This document shows, in pieces, positions 44,993 to 54,137 of a stretch of 64,000 nucleotides of DNA. A program made the position numbers and the translations under genes. The stretch comes from Cellulophaga omnivescoria (GTDB lineage Bacteria > Bacteroidota > Bacteroidia > Flavobacteriales > Flavobacteriaceae). The notes under the pieces are model-generated. The model made no database searches and was not told where the DNA came from. It worked only from the letters and a program-made list of their open reading frames with translations. The stretch covers positions 1 through 64,000 of the forward strand of contig NZ_MDDP01000015.1 in the NCBI RefSeq assembly GCF_001999725.1, written 5' to 3'. How positions within the stretch are numbered: the first letter of the stretch is position 1; each line of letters begins with the position of its first letter.

Positions 44993-45946
44993 TTAAAAGA
45001 ATCTTGGTGTTAGTGCATTTCTAAATTTAGATTTAAAATCGTATCTAAGAAAAACCTCAAAAGAGCCATCGTTAAAAGTAGTGCCACCTAAAGCAGAGGT
45101 TTCTTTATCATACGCCAATCCTATCATTAAACGTTGTGTGGCTTGTATGCCAATTAGGGCACTTAAAGCAGCATCCCATCTGTAAGCAACACCCATAGAA
45201 AATTTGTCTTTGTATAAAAACGTAGTAGAAACATCTACTTGTAGCGGAGCGCCATAAGTTGTTTTTAATAGGGTAGCGGGTTTCATTTTTAAATCGCTAT
45301 TTAAATTAAAAACATAACCTGTAATTAAATACCAGTTCACTTGTTCTTCTGCAATGTATGATGTGCTTGTAGAAGACTCATCAAAATGTTTAGTCTCTAA
45401 AAAATTAGGAATAGATAAACCCGCATAAAATTTATCTTCGTGGTAATAAATACCAGCGCCAAAATTTGGAGAAAATTGTTTGTCTACACCATTATCTGGT
45501 GTGGCAACTGTAGGGTTATTGGCTCTTAATTTATTGTGATTTATATTTAAAAAATGACCACCAGCTTTTAATCCAAATGAAATTTTTCCTTTTTCTGATG
45601 CTTTAATGGTATAGGAATATAAGGCATCTATATAGGTATCTTGGTTAGTACCATTACCAATTTCATCATTAATAACAGACAAGCCTAAGCCTGATTTTGC
45701 AGAAACTGGAGCGTGAATATTAAATGTTTGTGTAACAGGAGCACCATCTAAACCAACCCATTGTGAACGGTGTAAAGCTGCTATACTTAATGCTCCTCTA
45801 GAGCCAGCATAAGCCGGATTAATAGAAATTGTATTGTACATATATTGCGTATACTGCGCATCTTGCTGAGCGTTTACTCCAAGAGCAAATAACAGCAGCC
45901 CAATAAGGCTAAATACGTGTTTTTTATGTTTATATATTGATATCAT
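44993..45946 (-). CDS. PorP/SprF-family type IX secretion membrane protein
   Basis: An outer-membrane protein of about 317 residues. The open frame begins with TTG at 45955, but the ATG at 45946 gives MISIYKHKKHVFSL and a normal signal peptide ending GVNAQQD, so it is chosen. It lies 9 nt after the adhesin stop codon. The conserved PorP/SprF start QYTQYMYNTISINPAYAGSR is complete, and the rest is a predicted beta barrel (FGLKAGGHF, GIYYHEDKFYAGLSIPNF, MIGLAYDKET). In Flavobacterium johnsoniae SprF is needed for secretion of the SprB adhesin. By analogy this protein should serve the large type B substrate encoded just upstream. Confidence 0.93.
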   Translation of the reverse strand: MISIYKHKKHVFSLIGLLLFALGVNAQQDAQYTQYMYNTISINPAYAGSRGALSIAALHRSQWVGLDGAPVTQTFNIHAPVSAKSGLGLSVINDEIGNGTNQDTYIDALYSYTIKASEKGKISFGLKAGGHFLNINHNKLRANNPTVATPDNGVDKQFSPNFGAGIYYHEDKFYAGLSIPNFLETKHFDESSTSTSYIAEEQVNWYLITGYVFNLNSDLKMKPATLLKTTYGAPLQVDVSTTFLYKDKFSMGVAYRWDAALSALIGIQATQRLMIGLAYDKETSALGGTTFNDGSFEVFLRYDFKSKFRNALTPRFF

Positions 45947-45955
45947 TTTATACAA

Positions 45956-48900
45956 TTAATTAAGGTATAAGTAGCCGTTTTTAGTTTTTGGTTCTCCCTT
46001 TTTTACATAGTTAATTATGTAGTAATACACACCAGCTGGTAATGTGCTGCTAGACTTAACAACGGCTCTACCATTAGAAACTCCTGTAAATGCTCTAGAT
46101 GTATTATCATAAGATTTAGCACTGTAAACTTTTACACCCCATCGGTTAAAAATTTCTACAGTATTATCAGGAAAAGCTTCTATGTTTACTATAACAAACG
46201 TGCCGTCTGTAGTACCAGGTGTAATGTTTTCATTCTGTATTTTAATATCACAAGCAACACCTAAAGGAGGTGTACCACCAACCGAGTCACAAGCATCTAA
46301 AGGATCTGTATTATCTGTAACTTCTTGTCCATCTAAAATTCCGTCTTTATCTGTATCAGGATCTTCAGGATCTGTGCCAATTGCATTTTCTTCTGCATTA
46401 GTTAAGCCGTCAGCATCACAGTCAGACGTACCTAAAGGTGTTCCGTTAAGAGAATCACAGTCATCCAAAGGATTGGTGTTATCTGCAACCTCTTGTCCGT
46501 CTGTAACACCATCATCATCTGTATCTGCGTCATTAGGGTCTGTACCAAGTGCAGCTTCATCTTCATTAGTTAACCCATCATTATCAAAATCATCTGTAAT
46601 AAAAATAATAGCTGTATTTGTATTACCTGCTGCATCAGAAACAGTAATATCTAATGTACTAGGAAAACCTAAACTAGGTAAAGTACCACTAATTGGAGTA
46701 GCCGTGTTTGTATCTAAACTAAAGTTACCTGCAGCATCTGTTGTAACTGTATAAGTAACTTCTGGTGTACCGTCAGCATCAACATCAATAGCAATAGTTA
46801 AAGTTTCATTTGCACTACCAGTACCAGTAATAATAGGCGTAAGGTTATCTGTAGTTTGGTCATTTGCAATAGGAGCTTCTGTATCTATAACAATTGGATA
46901 CGTTGATGAAGAAAAACTAATATTGCCAAAAGTATCATTAGCTACCGCAGTAATATTATAGTTTCTATCTGGTAAAACAGTTGCGGTATAGTCTAATATC
47001 CAATTTCCTGTAGTGTCCGATGTTGCTGTTCCTATTTGTACAGCATCAATATATATTGTTATAGTCCTGTTAGGTTCAGAAGTTCCAAAAATTAATATGG
47101 TATTATCGTTAGTAATTCCGTCGTTAGGAATATTACTATCTATACTGATAGCTGTAATAACTGGCGTTGCAATAGTTGCGGTTTGTACATTGTAAATTTT
47201 AGTTGTAGATATACTATTAGTGTTGCCAGCCACGTCTGTAGTTGTTAAGCTTGCATCTATAGTAGTATCTGCATCTAAAGCTAAATTATTTCCAGACACT
47301 ATTATACTAAACGTTCCGGTATTACTAACAGTACCTGTTGTAGAAACACCGTTTATTAATAATGTAACCGTATCTCCGGTATTAAATTCTCCTGTAGCAG
47401 AACCTGTAATTGTTATATTTTGAGAAGCTTCAATAGCATTAATGGTATTATCAGCAGTTACATCATCAATAATTAGTGTTGGTGTAGGAGCTGTAATATC
47501 TAAAGCATATATTTTTGTTGCATTAATTGTATTACTATTACCAACACTATCTGTGGTAACCAAGCTAGCGTTTATTGTTACATCTGCATCTGCAAGAAGA
47601 TCTCCACCACTAACGGTAATGCTAAAAATACCAGAAGCATTAACAGTACCTGTTGTAGAGACACCGTTTATTAATAGTGTAACTGTATCTCCGTTATTAA
47701 ATTCTCCTGTAGCAGTACCTGTAATAGTTATGTTTGATGTTGATTCTGCCATATTTATAACGTTATCTGCGGTAACATCATCAATAATTAGTGTTGGAGT
47801 GGGAGGTGTTGTATCTACATTATAAACCTTGTTGGTTGTTCCTGTGCCTATATTACCAGAAGCATCTGTGTTACTAACACTGCCATTAACAGTTAAGTCC
47901 GTATCTAAAATAAGTTCACTACCAGCTATAAGGACACTAAAATTACCTAAAGCATCTAAAGAACTGGTATAAGAAGATCCGTTTACAGTTAAAGTAACAA
48001 TATCACCTGCTGAAAAATCTCCAGTAACGTTGCCAATTACAGTAATAGTAGTAGAAGCCTCCGTAGTATTAATAGTATTGTCCGCCGTAATATTATTTAT
48101 GGTAATTACCGGACTAGGTAAATTGGTATCTACATTGTAAAGTTTTGTATTGTTAGCCGTACCTATATTACCAGCTACATCTAATGTATTAATAGAGCCA
48201 TTAATGGTTGTGTCTGTATCTAAAGCTAAGTCTGAACCTGGTACAGGAATGCTAAAATTACCAGATGCATTTACACCGTTAAAAAATGAGTTTCCGTTAA
48301 TTAGAACTGTCACAAGGTCTCCAGTATTAAAATCGCCACCAACAGTACCTGTGATTGTTACGGTTGATGCTGCCTCATTGGCATTTACTACATTGTCTGC
48401 AGTAACATCATTTATTGTTAGTGTAGGTGTAGGAGCTGTAACGTCTACATTATATGTTTTAGTTGCATTTACGGTATTACCATTTCCAGAGCTATCTGTA
48501 GTTGTAATTGATGCATCTATTGTTGTGTCTGTATCTGCAGTAAGATCACTACCGTTAACAGAAATACTAAAATTACCAGCGGCATCTACAGTTCCAGTAT
48601 TTGTAACACCATTACTAACAAGAGTAACGGTTTCACCTGTGTTAAATTCGCCACTCACAGTACCTGTAATGGTTATGTTTGCTGCTGCTTCTGTGGCATT
48701 TATAGTATTATCTGCAGTAACATCATTTATTGTTAGTGTAGGCGTAGGAGCTGTAACATCTACATTATATATTTTAGTAGTATTTATGGTATTTGTATTA
48801 CCAGAGCTATCTGTAGTTGTAATTGAAGCATTTATAGTTGTATCTGAATCAGCAAGAAGATCTGCACCACTAACGGTAATACTAAAAACACCAGAGGCAT

Positions 48901-51900
48901 CTACGTTTCCTGTGCTAGAAACACCATTTATGATTAGAGTAACCGTATCTCCCACGTTAAATTCTCCTGTAACAGTACCAGTAATAGTTACGGTTGATGC
49001 TGCTTCTGTGGCATTTATAATATTATCTGCAGTAACGTCATTTACTGTTAGAGTAGGTGTAGGAGCAGTAACATCTATATTATAAGTTTTAGTTGTATTT
49101 ATTGTATTTGTATTACCAGAATTGTCTGTTGTTGTAATTGATGCATCTATTGTTGTATCTGCATCATTTGCTAAATTGCTACCACTAACAGGAATACTAA
49201 AGTTACCAGATGCATCTACGTTTCCTGTACTAGAAACACCATTGATAAGAAGATTTACACTGTCTCCAGTATTAAATTCTCCTGTAACGGTACCTGTAAT
49301 AGATATGCTACCAGCAGCCTCTGTTGAGTTTACTGTATTATCTGCGGTAACATCATTAATTGTTAGCGTAGGCGTAGGCGCAGTAATATCTACATTATAA
49401 GTTTTAATTGCTGTAGCTGTTCCTATATTACCTACAGTATCTGTTGTACTAACACTACCATTTATAGTTGTATCTGTATCTGCAGCAAGATCACTACCGT
49501 TAGCAGAAATACTAAAATTACCAGCGGCATCTGTAGTTCCTGTGCTTGTAACACCATTAATTACCATAGTAACGGTATCACCAGTATTAAAATCACCACC
49601 AACAGAACCTGTAATGGTTACGGTTGATGCCGCCTCAGTGGTATTAACTAAATTGTCTGCAGTAACGTCATTTATTGTTAGTGTAGGCGTAGGAGCAGTA
49701 ACATCTACATTATATGTTTTAGTTGTATTTACTGTGTTTGTGTTTCCAGAATTGTCTGTAGTTGTAATTGATGCATCTATTGTTGTATCTGCATCATCTG
49801 CTAAATTGCTGCCACTAACAGGAATACTAAAGTTACCAGATGCATCTACGTTTCCTGTACTAGAAACACCATTTATGATAAGTGTAACCGTATCTCCCAC
49901 GTTAAATTCTCCTGTAACAGTACCAGTAATAGTTATGGTTGATGTTGATTCTGCTGTGTTTATAATATTATCTGCAGTAACATCATTTACTGTTAGAGTA
50001 GGTGTAGGAGCAGTAACATCTACATTATATGTTTTAGTTGTATTTATTGTATTTGTATTACCAGAATTGTCTGTTGTTGTAATTGATGCATCTATTGTTG
50101 TATCTGCATCATTTGCTAAATTGCTACCACTAACAGGTATACTAAAGTTACCAGATGCATCTACGTTTCCTGTACTAGAAACACCATTAATAAGAAGAGT
50201 TACACTGTCTCCAGTATTAAATTCTCCTGTAACGGTACCTGTAATAGTTATGCTACCAGCAGCCTCTGCTGAGTTTACTGTATTATCTGCGGTAACATCA
50301 TTAATTGTTAGCATAGGCGTAGGCGCAGTAATATCTACATTATAAGTTTTAATTGCTGTAGCTGTTCCTATATTACCTACAGTATCTGTTGTACTAACAC
50401 TACCATTTATGGTTGTATCTGTATCTGCAGCAAGATCACTACCGTTAACAGAAATACTAAAATTACCGGAGGCATCTACAGTTCCTGTGCTTGTAAAACC
50501 ATTAATTACCAGAGTAACGGTATCACCTATATTAAAATCACCACCAACAGAACCTGTAATAGTTATGCTACCGGCAGTCTCTGCCGAGTTTACGGTATTA
50601 TCTGCAGTAACGTCATTTATTGTTAGTGTAGGTATTGGCAATATAGTATCTATCCTAGCAGAATCGCTTCCATTAGTACTAGTATTTCCTGCAGTGTCAG
50701 TAATAGAAGCCGTTACCGTTAATGTGTTGCCTTCTCCCGGACTTGGAAAAGTTGTTGTTACTTCTGTAGCCGTAATATCTGCCGCAGTTAAAGTCTGATT
50801 AGTACCGTTTATGGTTAAAATATCCCCAGCAATAGCTTCGGAAGGTAATGTAATGGTAACATCAATATCACCAACCAATTCTGTACTGTTTATAATAGCG
50901 TCGTTATTGGCATCTTCAGTAATTACAACTACAGGAGCAGAAGTTGGAGCAGTATTTACAGAAATACTATCAGAACCAGGGTTACTAGTATTACCTACAG
51001 GATCTGTAATTGTTGCGGTAACTGTTAAAGAACCATCTTCTGCTGGAGGAGTAAAACTTACAAGTATTTCTCCGTTTGTAATATCGGTTGCAGTTAAAGT
51101 TTGGTTGTTACCATTTATGGTTAAAATATCATTTTCGGCAGCATTGGCAGGTAATGTAATAGTAACATCAACATCTCCAACAGATTCGCTTGTATTTAAA
51201 AAACCATCATTATTTGTGTCTTCAGTAATAACAACAATTGGAGCATCTGGTGGTGTATCATCAAAAATAATTGTAGCACTACTAGAAGTAAGATTGGCAC
51301 AAGAAAAGGTTTCATCATTAATAATAACTTGATATAAAAACCCATCATAACTAGCTGTAATCCCTGTTAATGTAAGTGTGTTAGTTTTGCTGCCAGTATA
51401 AATATCTACTGTGTTGGCATCATTTATATCTACAAAACCATTACCATCTAAACGGTCTACTTGCCATTGATATGTTAACGCTTGTCCAGTTGCAGTAACC
51501 ACAAAAGTTTCTGGGTTTGTGCCATTGGTTAAAATATCTTGTGGCTGGTTTGCTGTGTTTGTTATAGTTGGCGCTTGTCCTACTTGCTGAAAATCTAACA
51601 CTGTATTTCCTGTGCTGCTATCTGCATTGTTAGGTGTGGTATAACCATCTATTACCATACTACTAATAACAGTACCATTTGTTGTAACAACTGTTGGTAA
51701 ATTACCAAGTATCCCATCGTAATTTTGATCTGTAAATCCTGCTTCTAAAACATCATTACAACCATCGCCATCTGCATCTAGCTCTAAATAATCTGGTGTT
51801 CCGTTTGGTGTTGCCTCAGAATCTGCTAAAGTATAATCAACAGTGCCATTATTAACACCACTACTGGTTTGTAAGGCATCAAAAATACCATCTTCACTAA

Positions 51901-53434
51901 CAGCAGTACCTAAAATACCATTGGTATGAGGTTGGTTATGTCCGGCTTCAATAACATCAAAAATACCATCGTTATCAGAATCTAAATCCAATAAATCTGG
52001 AACACCGTCGTTATCCGAATCTCTGTCATTACAAGCAAATAGTATAAGTTCTATTTCATCTTCTGTACCAGAAGGAGTTGTTTGTGTTAATTGTAATGTA
52101 AAAGTAGATACTCTTTGGTTAATTTGTAATGTTCCAGCAGCAGAACCATTGCTATCTTTTAATGAGCTTTCGGGGTCATAACCATCTGATGGTAATCCAG
52201 TACCACCATCTTTTACAGTGGTTGCATCAGAAACAAAGTCGAATGTACCTGCGAGTTCTGACCACGTTAAACCGTTTAATAGGCTTATTTCTGCCGAGGT
52301 TTGATTATCACTAATATCATTACCACCAATTCTATCCAGATGAAGCATAGGTTTATCTACAAAAACGGGGTTGTTAGCGGCATCTACAAACTCAACAGTA
52401 ACTGTTACTCCGCTATCATAAGTAGCAGCAAGAGAAATATCTCCTTGTAAATCCTCACTCCAAAAATCTACACCAGGATTTGTAAAATTACCACTTACAA
52501 AATCGGTAGAGTTTGTTGTGGTTATGTTTGCAATAACTCCGTTACCATAATTAAAAGAAGCAGTTTTGCCAGCAATAGTCCAAGCACCAGATTGTACAGG
52601 AGTACAACTACCTTCATCGGTATCTAAAATACCATCATTATCATCATCTAAATCGCAACTATTATTTATACCGTCACCATCTGTGTCGTTATCTGTAGGA
52701 GTACCAACAATAGCTCCAGAGGTACAAGGGTTTATTACTAGGTTAGAAAAAGCAAATTCTACTTTATCTTGATTTGGAGCGTTATTAAGAGGAAAAAAAG
52801 AAAATCGTTGCAACTTTGTTTCTAAACTGAAAGCATTAATCAAGGCATTAAATTGTAAACTACCTCCAGCCTTGTTATCACATTCCTCAACATCAAATAA
52901 AGTTATTAAAGTAGGGCTAGTGCTCCCTGAAAAATGCGTGTTCGAATCTTCAAAATTATCATTGGAGCTTAGTTTATTCCATTGGTAACCTCCTGCTAGA
53001 TCAAAATTACCTTTAGAGTTTGGACCTAATAATCCGGGATTTGTCTCACCAACTTTATCCACGTGTAAAATAGGATTTTGGATATCTACTAAGGCATTTG
53101 TTCTGGTATCATAAAACTGAAAAGTGATTAAGCCAGAATCTTCATCACCAGTAATTGCTACTTCTAAAGACGGCGTTCCTGTAATAGTTGGGTCACTAAA
53201 AGCATCAGGAGAACAAAGCATAGTATCACCGCCAAGAATATCTACATAACCAGTAACTGTAACTTCTATACGTACTAAACCGTCAGAACTTATAGATGTC
53301 CATTTTCCCACACTAGCTTCTGACCATACACCAGAGGTTTGAGCAAAAAATAGTTGACTAAAAAATATAAAAGCTAAAAGAGTAATTAATTTTACACTGT
53401 TTATATGAAAGAATTTTGTATTCAATTTTATCAT
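45956..53434 (-). CDS. Giant T9SS type B surface protein with Ig-like module array
   Basis: A 2492-residue secreted protein. Signal peptide about 1-31 (SQLFFAQ). Residues 32-930 hold beta domains, thrombospondin type-3 calcium motifs (DTDGDGINNSCDLDDDNDG near 250; DSDNDGVPDLLDLDSDNDG near 480) and two Ig-like units starting VVVITEDTNND. Residues 932-2086 are eleven Ig-like modules of 105 residues, each beginning P-T-L-T-[IV]-[ND]-D-V-T-A-D-N and ending TKTYNVD[VI]TAPT. More Ig-like and TSP3 calcium motifs follow (about 2090-2400). The C-terminal ~90 residues are the gliding-motility-type (type B) sorting domain: VEIFNRWGVKVYS, LPAGVYYYIINY, GYLYLN. It is probably an adhesin or motility-type surface filament. 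First gene of an operon with SprF- and OmpA-like genes. Confidence 0.92.
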   Translation of the reverse strand: MIKLNTKFFHINSVKLITLLAFIFFSQLFFAQTSGVWSEASVGKWTSISSDGLVRIEVTVTGYVDILGGDTMLCSPDAFSDPTITGTPSLEVAITGDEDSGLITFQFYDTRTNALVDIQNPILHVDKVGETNPGLLGPNSKGNFDLAGGYQWNKLSSNDNFEDSNTHFSGSTSPTLITLFDVEECDNKAGGSLQFNALINAFSLETKLQRFSFFPLNNAPNQDKVEFAFSNLVINPCTSGAIVGTPTDNDTDGDGINNSCDLDDDNDGILDTDEGSCTPVQSGAWTIAGKTASFNYGNGVIANITTTNSTDFVSGNFTNPGVDFWSEDLQGDISLAATYDSGVTVTVEFVDAANNPVFVDKPMLHLDRIGGNDISDNQTSAEISLLNGLTWSELAGTFDFVSDATTVKDGGTGLPSDGYDPESSLKDSNGSAAGTLQINQRVSTFTLQLTQTTPSGTEDEIELILFACNDRDSDNDGVPDLLDLDSDNDGIFDVIEAGHNQPHTNGILGTAVSEDGIFDALQTSSGVNNGTVDYTLADSEATPNGTPDYLELDADGDGCNDVLEAGFTDQNYDGILGNLPTVVTTNGTVISSMVIDGYTTPNNADSSTGNTVLDFQQVGQAPTITNTANQPQDILTNGTNPETFVVTATGQALTYQWQVDRLDGNGFVDINDANTVDIYTGSKTNTLTLTGITASYDGFLYQVIINDETFSCANLTSSSATIIFDDTPPDAPIVVITEDTNNDGFLNTSESVGDVDVTITLPANAAENDILTINGNNQTLTATDITNGEILVSFTPPAEDGSLTVTATITDPVGNTSNPGSDSISVNTAPTSAPVVVITEDANNDAIINSTELVGDIDVTITLPSEAIAGDILTINGTNQTLTAADITATEVTTTFPSPGEGNTLTVTASITDTAGNTSTNGSDSARIDTILPIPTLTINDVTADNTVNSAETAGSITITGSVGGDFNIGDTVTLVINGFTSTGTVDASGNFSISVNGSDLAADTDTTINGSVSTTDTVGNIGTATAIKTYNVDITAPTPMLTINDVTADNTVNSAEAAGSITITGTVTGEFNTGDSVTLLINGVSSTGNVDASGNFSIPVSGSNLANDADTTIDASITTTDNSGNTNTINTTKTYNVDVTAPTPTLTVNDVTADNIINTAESTSTITITGTVTGEFNVGDTVTLIINGVSSTGNVDASGNFSIPVSGSNLADDADTTIDASITTTDNSGNTNTVNTTKTYNVDVTAPTPTLTINDVTADNLVNTTEAASTVTITGSVGGDFNTGDTVTMVINGVTSTGTTDAAGNFSISANGSDLAADTDTTINGSVSTTDTVGNIGTATAIKTYNVDITAPTPTLTINDVTADNTVNSTEAAGSISITGTVTGEFNTGDSVNLLINGVSSTGNVDASGNFSIPVSGSNLANDADTTIDASITTTDNSGNTNTINTTKTYNIDVTAPTPTLTVNDVTADNIINATEAASTVTITGTVTGEFNVGDTVTLIINGVSSTGNVDASGVFSITVSGADLLADSDTTINASITTTDSSGNTNTINTTKIYNVDVTAPTPTLTINDVTADNTINATEAAANITITGTVSGEFNTGETVTLVSNGVTNTGTVDAAGNFSISVNGSDLTADTDTTIDASITTTDSSGNGNTVNATKTYNVDVTAPTPTLTINDVTADNVVNANEAASTVTITGTVGGDFNTGDLVTVLINGNSFFNGVNASGNFSIPVPGSDLALDTDTTINGSINTLDVAGNIGTANNTKLYNVDTNLPSPVITINNITADNTINTTEASTTITVIGNVTGDFSAGDIVTLTVNGSSYTSSLDALGNFSVLIAGSELILDTDLTVNGSVSNTDASGNIGTGTTNKVYNVDTTPPTPTLIIDDVTADNVINMAESTSNITITGTATGEFNNGDTVTLLINGVSTTGTVNASGIFSITVSGGDLLADADVTINASLVTTDSVGNSNTINATKIYALDITAPTPTLIIDDVTADNTINAIEASQNITITGSATGEFNTGDTVTLLINGVSTTGTVSNTGTFSIIVSGNNLALDADTTIDASLTTTDVAGNTNSISTTKIYNVQTATIATPVITAISIDSNIPNDGITNDNTILIFGTSEPNRTITIYIDAVQIGTATSDTTGNWILDYTATVLPDRNYNITAVANDTFGNISFSSSTYPIVIDTEAPIANDQTTDNLTPIITGTGSANETLTIAIDVDADGTPEVTYTVTTDAAGNFSLDTNTATPISGTLPSLGFPSTLDITVSDAAGNTNTAIIFITDDFDNDGLTNEDEAALGTDPNDADTDDDGVTDGQEVADNTNPLDDCDSLNGTPLGTSDCDADGLTNAEENAIGTDPEDPDTDKDGILDGQEVTDNTDPLDACDSVGGTPPLGVACDIKIQNENITPGTTDGTFVIVNIEAFPDNTVEIFNRWGVKVYSAKSYDNTSRAFTGVSNGRAVVKSSSTLPAGVYYYIINYVKKGEPKTKNGYLYLN
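47175..50640 (-). repeat. Tandem array of eleven 315-bp coding modules
   Basis: The segment coding for V-T-A-D-N recurs at 47451, 47766, 48081, 48396, 48711, 49026, 49341, 49656, 49971, 50286 and 50601, each exactly 315 bp apart without one insertion or deletion. Modules 1-3 (about 50640-49696) and 4-6 (about 49695-48751) match in order, so a 945-bp block was duplicated. Module 1 ends NIGTATAIKTYNVDITAPT as does module 4; modules 2/5 and 3/6 pair likewise. Modules 8-11 are more diverged. Confidence 0.9.
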
Positions 53435-54039
53435 AAAAAGTTTTTTATGAATAATCTAATGGTTGATTTTTTTAAAAAAAGTTATTCAATTTAAAAGCTA
53501 ATTTATACTGAAAAATACCGAACAGTGTATTAATGTTGTGAATACTAGGCTTTTGTATGCGTAGGCCTAATTGTAATACGTTTAAGGGCTAGAGTTTATG
53601 TAGTTTTCTATAAACAATATGAACAGTTGTTTTATTTGTGGTTAACCGCTGATGTTTATTGGGTGTTTAGCCGTTTAGCGTTTTTAATTTTAAATATTTA
53701 AGTAATATATGTTTTAACGGTAGTTTTTAAGACCAAATAAAAAATGTTTACAAATTTGAGAGGTATGTTTTCAAAAAAAAGAACAGCTTAAAAAAGCTGC
53801 TTACTGCAACTCATTTAATTTTTGGTTTAAAAATTTTAATTAACAATTAATTAAAATTAACATTACAAGAGTAAGGGTTAATTAGTTTTTATACGTCTTA
53901 GTAGAAAATAACAAACCTTTAAAAAATATCAATTCTGTACTGCTTATAAAATAGTATCAGTATTACATATACAACATAACCTTTCTTTATACTTTGTTTT
54001 TAAGTGTGAAAATTTTTGAATTAGTCAATCAATAAAAAA
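53435..54039. other. 605-nt non-coding region between the adhesin and the Cys leader
   Basis: No reading frame with convincing codon use is seen on either strand. It must hold the promoter of the minus-strand adhesin operon. It contains a terminator-like hairpin on the minus strand (53773-53799). TATACTTTG (53990-53998) resembles, with altered spacing, the -7 element of a plus-strand promoter for the leader that follows. Confidence 0.5.
53773..53801 (-). terminator. Possible minus-strand terminator or adhesin 5'-UTR attenuator
   Basis: On the minus strand an 8-bp stem including a G-U pair (53794-53801 with 53782-53789, 4-nt loop) is followed by C and eight T (53773-53780). No minus-strand gene lies upstream within the window, so it would act on a short antisense RNA or on the adhesin leader itself, 340 nt before its ATG. 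Confidence 0.35.
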
Positions 54040-54072
54040 ATGAAAGAATGTTGTTTAAAGGGCTATTTTTAG
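54040..54072 (+). CDS. Candidate cysteine leader peptide (10 codons)
   Basis: A short frame with ATG start translates to MKECCLKGYF and ends with TAG. Codons 4 and 5 are both Cys (54049-54054). The left arm of an intrinsic terminator starts 2 nt after these codons (54057), and the stop codon lies in the terminator loop. The next gene, 65 nt further, encodes a SufS-like enzyme that should use cysteine. A ribosome held at the Cys codons would cover the left arm and favour read-through. It is too short to be judged by codon use; the case rests on codon content, position and context. Confidence 0.5.
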   Translation: MKECCLKGYF

Positions 54073-54088
54073 TGGGTAGCCCTTTTTT
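54057..54088 (+). terminator. Intrinsic terminator in the leader of the SufS-like gene
   Basis: A perfect 9-bp stem (54057-54065 with 54077-54085), an 11-nt loop and six T (54083-54088). It lies 49 nt before the GTG of the next gene on the same strand, and no plus-strand gene lies upstream of it except the Cys mini-ORF, so it looks like an attenuator. Confidence 0.7.
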
Positions 54089-54137
54089 AATAAATAAAAA
54101 ATAAATCGTACTAAATAACGATTAAAAAATAAATGTT

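Noticed and set aside
45947-45955. TTG start of the PorP/SprF gene giving three extra residues
   Set aside because: The ATG at 45946 gives a normal signal peptide and start; the TTG adds nothing conserved.
48150-50345. Long open frames on the plus strand opposite the adhesin repeats (up to 311 codons)
   Set aside because: They repeat with the same 315-bp period, are rich in V, S, T and A as complement of the Thr/Asn/Asp-rich modules, and lack a start context. They are shadows of the repeat composition.
47175-50640. Possible CRISPR-like or satellite repeat
   Set aside because: Period of 315 bp, full coding register and gradual divergence identify protein modules, not spacers.
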